DNA of 9,329 bases from JAVWHP01 sp036639955 (lineage in GTDB: Bacteria; Bacillota_I; Bacilli_A; Erysipelotrichales; Erysipelotrichaceae). Numbering within the stretch: the stretch's first letter is position 1; every line of letters starts with the position of its first letter. Made by a program: the position numbers and the translations under genes. The notes beneath the pieces were generated by a model. It made no database searches and was not told the origin of the DNA. It was given only the letters and a program-made list of their open reading frames with translations. Below are positions 1 to 7,418 of the stretch, in pieces. The DNA lies in assembly GCA_036639955.1 (NCBI GenBank), contig JAVWHP010000027.1:1-9329 (forward strand). The letters run 5' to 3'.

Positions 1-62
1 GTTTCCACACCCTTATTGTTGTTAACTTTAAAATATATTATAAAAAAGAAGGGAGATACAAC
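1..62 (+). other. dnaN upstream region (right end of the presumed dnaA-dnaN intergenic region)
   Basis: This short AT-rich leader carries a good Shine-Dalgarno sequence, AAGGGAG at 49-55, seven nt before the dnaN ATG. The first bases, GTTTCCACA, differ at two positions from the DnaA-box consensus TTATCCACA. In Bacillota the dnaA-dnaN gap often holds DnaA boxes, so this may be the edge of oriC, but one degenerate box at a window edge proves little. No convincing promoter with sensible spacing to the Shine-Dalgarno is visible here, so dnaN is probably transcribed from upstream. Confidence 0.4.
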
Positions 63-1184
63 ATGTATTTCAAAATATCAAAAAAGAATTTTTATAGCTC
101 ATTATCAGTAGCTGCTAGAGGTATTTCCTCTTACTCACCATTACCAGCATTCTCAGGTATTAAGATTGAAGTTAATTCAGATTCTATTTATTTAACAGGA
201 AGTGATTCAGATGTTTCTATACAAACATTCCTAACTAGTAATAATGATGACTATACCTTAAACATAAGTGATGAAGGTTCAATCGTTATAGAAGCTAAAT
301 ATATATTAGAAATAGTTAGAAAGATTGATTCAGATGAATTAGAATTAGAAATTATTGATGGATCATTAACTAAAATTAGTGGTAGTAATACAGAATTTAA
401 AATTAACGGAATCCAAGCAAATGAATATCCTAAATTAGATTTTAGTAAACCTCAAACTAGTTTTAGAATTAAATCTTCTATTCTAAAAGAAATTATAGAT
501 CAAACCGTATTTGCAAGTAGTGATAAAGAAACTAGACCTGTATTAACAGGAGTTAATTTTTCGGCTAGTGGTACTACTTTGAATTGTGTTGCTACTGATT
601 CTTATAGATTAGCTAAAAAGATGGTAGAGTTAGATAGTGAAATGGAATTTAATATTACAATTCCTTCTAAAACTTTAAATGAGGTAGTTAGAATATTAGA
701 AGATAGTGATGAAGTGGAAATAGCTATTAATTCTTCTAAGGCTCAATTTATTGTTAATGATACAATTATACAAACTAGATTGATAGATGGTGTTTATCCA
801 GATACAAGTAAGTTAATTCCTTTAAATTTTGATTATAGTTTAACTATAGATAAATTAGAGGTATTAAATGCTATTGATAGAGCATCTTTTATTAAGAATG
901 ATGGTATTTCAGTAGTTAAATTATCTTTAAGTGAGAGTACATCTACTGTTTCTACTCGTGCTAGTGAGGTTGGTTCATCATTAGAGACGCTTAATGGGGC
1001 TAATTTTAAAGGTAATGACTTAGATATATCATTTAATGGTCGTTATGTTTATGAAGCTATAAAAGTCCTTAATGGAACTCATATAAGGTTTAGCTTTAGT
1101 GGAGAGATGAAACCATTCATTATAGAAGTTCTAGATAATGAGACTGTTCTCCAATTAGTACTACCAGTTAGAACATACGCTTAA
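63..1184 (+). CDS. dnaN: DNA polymerase III subunit beta (sliding clamp)
   Basis: The beta clamp is a homodimeric ring that tethers DNA polymerase III to DNA and is a docking platform for repair and regulatory proteins. The 373-residue product has the family's usual length, enough for three clamp domains of roughly 120 residues each. Recognisable segments are the N-terminal SPLPAFSGIKIEV and GSDSDVSIQ strands, the middle-domain signature ATDSYRLAKK (residues 177-186), and the C-terminal LVLPVRTYA. That ending resembles the QLILPVRTY end of Bacillota clamps with one extra Ala. The start is fixed by AAGGGAG seven nt upstream. The gene is followed within about 10 nt by a hairpin terminator, so it is probably the last gene of a dnaA-dnaN unit, separated from yaaA-recF by an unusually long gap. 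I am confident of the identification. Confidence 0.97.
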   Translation: MYFKISKKNFYSSLSVAARGISSYSPLPAFSGIKIEVNSDSIYLTGSDSDVSIQTFLTSNNDDYTLNISDEGSIVIEAKYILEIVRKIDSDELELEIIDGSLTKISGSNTEFKINGIQANEYPKLDFSKPQTSFRIKSSILKEIIDQTVFASSDKETRPVLTGVNFSASGTTLNCVATDSYRLAKKMVELDSEMEFNITIPSKTLNEVVRILEDSDEVEIAINSSKAQFIVNDTIIQTRLIDGVYPDTSKLIPLNFDYSLTIDKLEVLNAIDRASFIKNDGISVVKLSLSESTSTVSTRASEVGSSLETLNGANFKGNDLDISFNGRYVYEAIKVLNGTHIRFSFSGEMKPFIIEVLDNETVLQLVLPVRTYA

Positions 1185-1194
1185 GTATTATAAT

Positions 1195-1218
1195 AAAAAA
1201 CTCTTAGGAGTTTTTTTT
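1195..1218 (+). terminator. Rho-independent terminator after dnaN
   Basis: The stem pairs AAAAAACTC (1195-1203) with GAGTTTTTT (1208-1216) around the loop TTAG, and eight consecutive T start at 1211. The duplex can extend outward into 1188-1194 against 1219-1225 if two T are bulged. It starts 10 nt after the dnaN stop. The A-tract on the 5' side means it could also work, less well, on the opposite strand. Confidence 0.85.
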
Positions 1219-1540
1219 ATTATAAATTAATAAATATTGAAATAACAAAGTTAATTGTATAATTATAAAAAAAATATAATTATATATTATATTAAAATTA
1301 AGCTATAAAAAAATACAAAAAAAATTACGGTAGAATAAAGACAATTCTAATTATAATTCAATAAAAAAAAAGAATATAAAAAGACACTATAAACTATGGT
1401 ATAAATATGAGAATTAGGCTTTAAATAGGCATTATTTTAATAATAATAGATAAAGATATTTAAAAGAAATGAAATAAATAAAAAAAAACAGTATTTTATA
1501 GAGAAAACTAATAAAAATGCAAGCAAAAAATATAAAAATA

Positions 1541-1549
1541 TGCTATAAT
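1541..1549 (+). promoter_or_regulatory. Extended -10 promoter for yaaA-recF-gyrB-gyrA
   Basis: TGCTATAAT is a perfect extended -10 element (TGnTATAAT), with the hexamer at 1544-1549. No good -35 box lies 16-18 nt upstream, which is typical of promoters that rely on the extended -10. Transcription would start near 1555-1557, giving a leader of about 20 nt before yaaA. This is the only well-formed promoter candidate I see between dnaN and gyrA, so it probably drives the four-gene run. Confidence 0.65.
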
Positions 1550-1575
1550 AATAGTGTTCGTGAAAGAGGTTTTCT

Positions 1576-1779
1576 ATGAAAATAAAACTTAAAACAGAGT
1601 ATATTACATTGGCACAATTATTAAAGATTACAGAATTTATAGCTTCAGGTGGTGAAGCTAAATATGCTGTGAAATCTTTAGTGATAACAGTAAATGGAGA
1701 AAGTGAAAATCGACGTGGAAGAAAGCTATATCCGAGGGATATAGTAATAATTGAAAATAAAAAAATAGAGTTAGAATGA
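1576..1779 (+). CDS. yaaA: S4-domain RNA-binding protein YaaA of the replication gene cluster
   Basis: This is a 67-residue protein almost entirely made of one S4 RNA-binding fold. The first half carries ITLAQLLKITEFIASGGEAKYAV and the second half VNGESENRRGRKLYPRDIV, matching the S4 pattern in which a basic, Gly-rich turn precedes the last strands. This small protein is conserved between dnaN and recF across Bacillota. It is presumed to bind structured RNA, probably ribosomal, but its exact role is not something the sequence can settle. The start is supported by AAAGAGG (1563-1569), six nt upstream. Its stop overlaps the recF start (ATGA, 1776-1779), so the two are probably translationally coupled. 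Length and position match the family. Confidence 0.93.
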   Translation: MKIKLKTEYITLAQLLKITEFIASGGEAKYAVKSLVITVNGESENRRGRKLYPRDIVIIENKKIELE

Positions 1780-2882
1780 TAGTAAAAAAAATCGAACTTA
1801 GAAATTTCAGAAATTATAAAGATATCAAGCTTTCTCTAGAGCAAGGAATTAATATTCTGTATGGAAAAAATGCGCAAGGTAAAACTAATTTACTTGAAGC
1901 AATTCTTTATCTATCTACTACACAATCACATCGAACTAATGATGATCTTAATTTAATAAAAGAAAATGAAGAATTTTTTTGTATTAAAAGTGAAGTAGAG
2001 GATATGAATAAAAAATTTTGTATAGCAGCCACCATAAGTAAAAAAGGAAAAAATTTAAGTTTATATAATAATCCAATTAAAAAAGTAAGTGAATTTATTG
2101 GATTGATAAATGCGGTAATATTTTGTCCTGATGATTTAAATTTATTCTCAAGTAGTCCTAGAATAAGAAGACGATTTATTGATATTGAATTAAGTAAATT
2201 GTCAAGAGAATATATTAAAGCACTTAATTGTTATGTGAAACTATTGAAAAATCGTAATATTTGTTTAAAAAGTAAGAAAGTAGATTTAGTTTTAATTGAT
2301 ACTATTACTAAGCAAATGATTGATTATGAAATATTAATTTTAAGAGAAAGAAATAAATTTTTAAAAAGAAATGTTGAAATAGCACAAAACTATTACAAAA
2401 CATTATCAAATGATGAAGCTAAGTTAGATTATAAATATATTTCAAATATTGAATATAGTAGTGATGATGATATATTAAAAGCTAATTTAATAAATGCTTA
2501 TGAAAAGACAAAAGAAAGAGATTTAATGACATTTCAAACCAATACAGGTATACATAAAGATGATTTTGTTATTATGTTGGATGATCATGAGATTGGAAGT
2601 TTTGGATCTCAAGGTCAAAAAAGAAGTGTAATCATATCAATGAAACTAGGAATCATTGATATGATAAAAGAAAAAATAAATGAATATCCAATATTGTTAT
2701 TAGATGATGTATTCAGTGAATTAGATATTAACAGAAGAAAAAAACTGTTAGAACTATTACCTGATAAAATACAAACATTAATTACAACTACAGAGATAGA
2801 AGAATTTATTGAAATAAAAAAAGACATAAATTATTTAGAAGTGAAAAATGGTTGTGTAAATAACATAAAAGGAGGATATTAG
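1776..2882 (+). CDS. recF: DNA replication and repair protein RecF
   Basis: RecF is an SMC/ABC-type ATPase that binds gapped DNA and, with RecO and RecR, helps load RecA. The 368-residue length is typical. The Walker A motif GKNAQGKT lies at residues 30-37, following the family N-terminus (LRNFRNYKD). The ABC signature region is FGSQGQKRS at 276-284, and Walker B with its following D-loop is ILLLDDVFSELD at 306-317. All catalytic elements are therefore intact. The start overlaps the yaaA stop by four bases, and no strong Shine-Dalgarno of its own is seen, so reinitiation after yaaA is likely. The last codons (Lys-Gly-Gly-Tyr-stop) double as the gyrB Shine-Dalgarno AAAAGGAGG. The small yaaB/remB gene found between recF and gyrB in Bacillus subtilis is absent. 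Confidence 0.96.
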   Translation: MIVKKIELRNFRNYKDIKLSLEQGINILYGKNAQGKTNLLEAILYLSTTQSHRTNDDLNLIKENEEFFCIKSEVEDMNKKFCIAATISKKGKNLSLYNNPIKKVSEFIGLINAVIFCPDDLNLFSSSPRIRRRFIDIELSKLSREYIKALNCYVKLLKNRNICLKSKKVDLVLIDTITKQMIDYEILILRERNKFLKRNVEIAQNYYKTLSNDEAKLDYKYISNIEYSSDDDILKANLINAYEKTKERDLMTFQTNTGIHKDDFVIMLDDHEIGSFGSQGQKRSVIISMKLGIIDMIKEKINEYPILLLDDVFSELDINRRKKLLELLPDKIQTLITTTEIEEFIEIKKDINYLEVKNGCVNNIKGGY

Positions 2883-2883
2883 C

Positions 2884-4797
2884 ATGGAAAAGAAAGTTGA
2901 ACATTCTTATACTGCAGATGATATACAAGTTTTAGAAGGATTAGAAGCGGTAAGAAAAAGACCAGGGATGTATATTGGATCGACAAGTGAAAAAGGATTA
3001 CACCACCTAGTCTGGGAAATTATGGATAATTCTATCGATGAAGCACTAGCAGGTTTTGCATCTGATATATATGTAAAAGTAGATAAAGATAATATTGTGA
3101 CAGTAGAAGATAACGGGCGTGGAATGCCTGTAGGAATACATGAAAAAACCGGATTATCTGCAGTAGAAACAATATTTACTATTTTACACGCCGGAGGTAA
3201 ATTTGGTGGAGGAGCATATAAAGTATCAGGTGGACTACATGGAGTAGGGGCCTCTGTAGTTAATGCTCTAAGTAAATGGTTAGAAGTAAATATTTATAAA
3301 GACGGTAAAGAATATTATGTTAGATTTGAAGACGGAGGAAAGACAGTATCACCATTAACTATAATTGGAGATACAACTAAACATGGTTCAGTTGTAAAAT
3401 TTGCAGCAGATCCTGAAGTATTTAAAGAAACAGTATATTATAATCATGAAACATTAAATACAAGAATAAGACAAATGGCATTCTTAAATAAAGGAATTAG
3501 AATAACATTTATTGACGAAAGAGGAGAAAAACCTATTGAAATTGTATATCACTATGAAGGTGGTATTAAAGAATATGTAAAATATTTAAATAAAAATAAA
3601 GATGTAATACATGAAGAAATAATTTATGTAGAAGGTGAAGAAGACGGAATTATAGTTGAAATTGCCATGCAATATAATGAAGGATACATTCCTAACGTTT
3701 ACTCATTCTGTAATAACATAAATACACAAGAAGGAGGAACACATGAAGATGGATTTAGATTAGCACTAACAAGAATTATTAATGCTTATGCTAAAGATAA
3801 AAATTTCATAAAAAAAGATGAAGCATTAGCAGGTGATGATGTAAGAGAAGGATTAACTGCAATTATATCAGTTAAACATCCAGATCCTCAATATGAAGGA
3901 CAAACTAAGACTAAACTAGGTAACTCAGAAGTAAGAAAGATTGTAAGTAGTGTATTAGGCGAACAATTAGATAGATTTTTCTTAGAAAATCCAGATACAG
4001 CAAAAATAGTAGTAGAAAAATCTATTATAGCAAGTAAAGCTAGAGTAGCAGCAAAGAAAGCAAGAGAATTAACAAGAAGAAAAAGTGCATTAGAAATATC
4101 TTCATTACCTGGAAAATTAGCAGATTGCTCAAGTAAAGATGCAAGTGAATGCGAAATTTATATAGTCGAGGGAGATTCTGCCGGTGGAAGTGCTAAGCAA
4201 GGAAGAAATAGTAAGTATCAAGCTATATTACCATTGCGAGGTAAAATTCTAAATGTAGAGAAAGCTAGAATGCATCGAATATTTGAAAATAATGAAATAA
4301 GAATGATGATAACAGCATTTGGATGTGGAATTGGTGATGAAATGGATGTATCTAAATTAAGATACCATAAAATAATGATCATGACCGATGCCGATGTCGA
4401 TGGTGCACATATTAGAACACTATTATTAACATTCTTTTATAGATTTTTAAGACCTATTGTAGAAGGTGGATATGTTTATATTGCACAACCACCATTATTC
4501 AAAGTAGCTAAAGGAAATAAAGTTAAATATGCATATAGTGAAGAAGAATTAGAAGATATAAGAGCAGAAATTGGAGATATAACTAATATTCAGAGATATA
4601 AAGGTCTAGGAGAAATGAATCCTGAACAATTATGGGAAACAACAATGAATCCAGAAAATAGGACATTGGTACAAGTGAAAATTGATGATGCTATTGAAGC
4701 AGATGCAGTATTTGAAATGCTAATGGGTGATGAAGTAGAACCAAGAAGAAACTTTATTCAAGATAATGCAATATACGTTAAGAACTTGGATATATAG
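2884..4797 (+). CDS. gyrB: DNA gyrase subunit B
   Basis: GyrB is the ATPase subunit of the type IIA topoisomerase that introduces negative supercoils. The 637-residue protein has the compact Bacillota length, without the long insertion found in the Escherichia coli protein. In the GHKL ATPase domain, Glu45 (general base), Asn49 in DNSIDEA, Asp76 in EDNGRGMP and the Gly-rich lid GGLHGVGAS are present. QTKTKLGNSEVR marks the transducer domain. The TOPRIM domain has Glu429 in VEGDSAGGSA, the PLRGKILNVEKA segment, and metal-binding Asp502 and Asp504 in TDADVDG. QRYKGLGEMNPEQLW begins at 570. Start choice rests on AAAAGGAGG (2867-2875), eight nt upstream and inside the end of recF. gyrA follows in the same transcript, and equal amounts of the two subunits are expected. 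All key residues are intact. Confidence 0.98.
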   Translation: MEKKVEHSYTADDIQVLEGLEAVRKRPGMYIGSTSEKGLHHLVWEIMDNSIDEALAGFASDIYVKVDKDNIVTVEDNGRGMPVGIHEKTGLSAVETIFTILHAGGKFGGGAYKVSGGLHGVGASVVNALSKWLEVNIYKDGKEYYVRFEDGGKTVSPLTIIGDTTKHGSVVKFAADPEVFKETVYYNHETLNTRIRQMAFLNKGIRITFIDERGEKPIEIVYHYEGGIKEYVKYLNKNKDVIHEEIIYVEGEEDGIIVEIAMQYNEGYIPNVYSFCNNINTQEGGTHEDGFRLALTRIINAYAKDKNFIKKDEALAGDDVREGLTAIISVKHPDPQYEGQTKTKLGNSEVRKIVSSVLGEQLDRFFLENPDTAKIVVEKSIIASKARVAAKKARELTRRKSALEISSLPGKLADCSSKDASECEIYIVEGDSAGGSAKQGRNSKYQAILPLRGKILNVEKARMHRIFENNEIRMMITAFGCGIGDEMDVSKLRYHKIMIMTDADVDGAHIRTLLLTFFYRFLRPIVEGGYVYIAQPPLFKVAKGNKVKYAYSEEELEDIRAEIGDITNIQRYKGLGEMNPEQLWETTMNPENRTLVQVKIDDAIEADAVFEMLMGDEVEPRRNFIQDNAIYVKNLDI

Positions 4798-4812
4798 GAG
4801 GAAATGATCATG
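4796..4812 (+). promoter_or_regulatory. Shine-Dalgarno that decides the gyrA start
   Basis: AGGAGG at 4796-4801 overlaps the gyrB stop codon TAG (4795-4797). Two in-frame ATGs follow. The first, at 4804, is only two nt from the Shine-Dalgarno, too close for efficient initiation. The second, at 4810, is eight nt away. The second also aligns the GyrA active-site numbering with E. coli, so I place the start at 4810. Confidence 0.75.
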
Positions 4813-7371
4813 GATGTTAATAACAATAAATTAATACAAGTAGATGTAGCTAATGAAATGAGAACATCTTTCTTAGATTATTCAATGTCAGTAATTGTTG
4901 CACGTGCATTACCAGATGCAAGAGATGGATTAAAGCCAGTACATAGAAGAATATTACACTCTATGAATGACTTAGGTATTGTTGCTAGTAAGCCATATAA
5001 AAAGTCAGCAAGAATTGTTGGAGATGTTATTGGTAAGTATCACCCTCATGGTGATACAGCGGTATATGATGCAATGGTAAGAATGTCACAGGAATTCTCA
5101 TATCGTTATATGTTAGTTCAAGGACACGGTAACTTCGGATCAATAGATGGTGATGGAGCAGCAGCAATGCGTTATACAGAAGCAAGAATGTCAAAAATGT
5201 CTATGGAAATGTTAAAGGATATAAAAAAAGATACTGTAGATTTCATTGATAACTATGATGGAGAAGAAAAGGAACCAGCTGTTTTACCAGCAAGATTTCC
5301 TAACCTTTTAGTTAATGGAGCTGTAGGTATTGCAGTAGGAATGGCAACAAATATACCACCTCATAATCTAGGTGAAACAATCGATGCTACTTTAGCAATA
5401 ATGGATAATCCTGAGATAACAGTAATGGAATTAATGGATAATTACATTAAAGGTCCAGATTTTCCTACTGGAGGAACGATATTAGGAAGAGCAGGAATAC
5501 GCCAAGCCTATGAAACGGGACGTGGATCAATTGTTACTAGATCTAAGGTTGATGTTGAAGAACTAAGTAATGGAAAGAAAAGAATTGTTGTAACTGAAAT
5601 TCCATATCAAGTAAATAAAGCAACATTAGTAGAAAAGATAGCTAATCTTGTAAGAGAAAAAATAGTTGACGGAATCACTGATTTAAGAGATGAAAGTAAT
5701 AGAGAAGGAATAAGAATTGTAATTGAATTAAGAAAAGATGTACAAGCAGAAGTAATATTAAATCAATTATATCGTATGACATCATTACAAACATCATTTG
5801 GAGTAAATCTATTAGCATTAGTTAATGGGGCACCAAAACAATTAGGATTAGTTGAAGCTCTTCAAGTTTATATTGATCATCAAATTGTAGTAACTGTAAG
5901 AAGAACTAAATTTGAACTTAAGAAAGCAACTGATAGAGCACATATTTTGGAAGGTTTAAAAATTGCTTTTGAAAATATTGATGCAATTATAGCATTGATT
6001 AAAGGTAGTAAGGATGATCCTGAAGCATTATCAGGTTTAATGACACAATTTAGTTTAACAGAAATTCAAGCAAGAGCTATATTAGATATGCAATTTAAAC
6101 GTATTACAGGTTTGGAAATTGAAAAGATTGTAACTGAATATAATGGTTTATTAGTTATTATAGCTGACTTAGAAGATATTTTAAGTAATCATTCAAGAGT
6201 TATTAACATTATTAAAGAAGAATTAACTGATGTTAAAGATAGATTTAATGATGCAAGACGTACCGATATTAGTGAGGCAGATTACGATATTGAAGATGAG
6301 GACCTAATTCCAGTTGAAGATATTGTGGTTACAATGACTACTAATGGTTATATTAAGAGAATGCCTACTGATACTTATCGTACACAACATCGTGGTGGAC
6401 GTGGAGTTAAAGGAATGGCAGTTAATGAAGATGATATCATAGAAATTTTATTATCAATGTCAACTCATGATCATTTAATGTTATTTACTAACTTAGGTAA
6501 GGTTTACAGAATTAAAGGATATCGTATTCCTAATGCCTCAAGGACTGCTAAAGGATTACCAGTAGTTAATTTACTTAACCTTGATAAGGAAGAGAAAGTT
6601 AGAGCAATGGTAGCTGTTAGTAATGATAGTGAAGCTGATTACTTATTATTCGTAACTAAGTTTGGAATAGTTAAACGTGTTAGAATGAGTGAGTTTGAAA
6701 GTATTAGACAAAATGGGAAAATTGCTATTACACTGAAAGATAATGATGAACTAGTAGATGTAAAAGAAACTAATGGTGATGATGAAATAATTATTGCGGG
6801 ATCTAATGGTAAAGCTGTTCGCTTTAATGAAAATGATATTAGAGCAATGGGAAGAACTGCTAGTGGAGTTAAAGGATTCAATGTTGATGGTTCATCTGTT
6901 GTTGGAGTAGCAACTAATAAAGAAGGAAAATATTTATTATCTGTTAGTGAAAATGGTTATGGTAAACGAAGTGAAATTGATGGATATCGTTTAACTAGTC
7001 GTGGAGCTAAGGGAGTAAAAACAATTAATATTACTGAAAAAACTGGTAGTTTAATCAATGTTAGAGCTGTTACTGGTGATGAAGATGCGATGATTATAAC
7101 AGACCAAGGTATTATAATTCGTATATCTCTTGATAAAGTTGGTATATATGGTAGAAATACTCAGGGGGTTAAATTAATTAACGTTAATGAAGGTGAAACA
7201 GTTGCAAAAATTGCTATTGTTGAAGCTTCTGTTGAAGAAGAAAACGATGAAAATATTGATCAAGAAGTAGAAGGAACAACTATAACATCATCAGAAGATA
7301 TAGATGAAGATAAAGTTAATGAAGAAGTTGTTACTGATAATGAAAAAATAGTGGATGATATAGAAGCTTAA
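4810..7371 (+). CDS. gyrA: DNA gyrase subunit A
   Basis: GyrA cleaves and rejoins the gate DNA segment and wraps DNA around its C-terminal beta-pinwheel. With the start at 4810 it has 853 residues. The breakage-reunion domain begins with ARALPDARDGLKPVHRRIL. The quinolone-binding stretch HPHGDTAVYDAMVRM has Thr83 and Asp87. The catalytic tyrosine is Tyr122 in MRYTEARM. The GyrA box is QHRGGRG (526-532), a close variant of the usual QRRGGRG; it distinguishes GyrA from ParC and confirms a supercoiling enzyme. Repeated pinwheel blades follow. Residues 805-853 form an acidic tail with 21 Asp/Glu and two Lys. The alternative start at 4804 would add Met-Ile. It is the last gene of the yaaA-recF-gyrB-gyrA run, and no terminator of its own is visible before the serS promoter. 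Confidence 0.97.
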   Translation: MDVNNNKLIQVDVANEMRTSFLDYSMSVIVARALPDARDGLKPVHRRILHSMNDLGIVASKPYKKSARIVGDVIGKYHPHGDTAVYDAMVRMSQEFSYRYMLVQGHGNFGSIDGDGAAAMRYTEARMSKMSMEMLKDIKKDTVDFIDNYDGEEKEPAVLPARFPNLLVNGAVGIAVGMATNIPPHNLGETIDATLAIMDNPEITVMELMDNYIKGPDFPTGGTILGRAGIRQAYETGRGSIVTRSKVDVEELSNGKKRIVVTEIPYQVNKATLVEKIANLVREKIVDGITDLRDESNREGIRIVIELRKDVQAEVILNQLYRMTSLQTSFGVNLLALVNGAPKQLGLVEALQVYIDHQIVVTVRRTKFELKKATDRAHILEGLKIAFENIDAIIALIKGSKDDPEALSGLMTQFSLTEIQARAILDMQFKRITGLEIEKIVTEYNGLLVIIADLEDILSNHSRVINIIKEELTDVKDRFNDARRTDISEADYDIEDEDLIPVEDIVVTMTTNGYIKRMPTDTYRTQHRGGRGVKGMAVNEDDIIEILLSMSTHDHLMLFTNLGKVYRIKGYRIPNASRTAKGLPVVNLLNLDKEEKVRAMVAVSNDSEADYLLFVTKFGIVKRVRMSEFESIRQNGKIAITLKDNDELVDVKETNGDDEIIIAGSNGKAVRFNENDIRAMGRTASGVKGFNVDGSSVVGVATNKEGKYLLSVSENGYGKRSEIDGYRLTSRGAKGVKTINITEKTGSLINVRAVTGDEDAMIITDQGIIIRISLDKVGIYGRNTQGVKLINVNEGETVAKIAIVEASVEEENDENIDQEVEGTTITSSEDIDEDKVNEEVVTDNEKIVDDIEA

Positions 7372-7383
7372 AACAAGCTACTA

Positions 7384-7412
7384 TTGACATTTAACGCTAA
7401 GAATGGTATAAA
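7384..7412 (+). promoter_or_regulatory. Strong sigma-A-type promoter for the serS T-box leader
   Basis: A perfect -35 box TTGACA (7384-7389), a 17-nt spacer and the -10 box TATAAA (7407-7412) are preceded by the extended element TG at 7404-7405. Transcription should start near 7419, just ahead of T-box stem I. The -35 begins only 12 nt after the gyrA stop codon. Confidence 0.88.
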
Positions 7413-7418
7413 CACTAT

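Larger units (their letters stand above)
1185..1575. other. 391-base gene-free, extremely AT-rich region between dnaN and yaaA
   Basis: Apart from the dnaN terminator at its left end and the yaaA promoter at its right end, I see no gene, RNA or recognisable repeat here. No frame has a credible ribosome binding site with a sustained reading frame. The composition is extreme: for example 1261-1320 contains only three G or C. The + strand is strongly A-rich over about 1260-1540. No DnaA box resembling TTATCCACA is visible in either orientation. It may be spacer, a helically unstable segment near the origin, or decayed sequence. Confidence 0.6.

Noticed and set aside
16..44. TTGTTG-17-TATAAA as a dnaN promoter
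   Set aside because: The predicted start, near 51, would fall inside the Shine-Dalgarno, so it could not give a normally translated dnaN mRNA.
1397..1405. TGGTATAAA as another extended -10 promoter in the dnaN-yaaA gap
   Set aside because: It has no -35 and no gene near enough; such strings arise by chance in this composition.
2615..2827. Reverse-strand open frame of 70 codons inside recF
   Set aside because: It is antisense to the conserved signature and Walker B region of RecF, and its low-complexity Ser/Ile/Asn content is typical of a shadow frame.
6639..6881. Reverse-strand open frame of 80 codons inside gyrA
   Set aside because: It is antisense to the GyrA beta-pinwheel and has no start signal or recognisable domain.
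7361..7383. Imperfect hairpin across the gyrA stop (arms 7361-7369 and 7375-7383)
   Set aside because: It has a mismatch and no following T-run; TTGACA of the serS promoter starts at once, so I do not call it a terminator.
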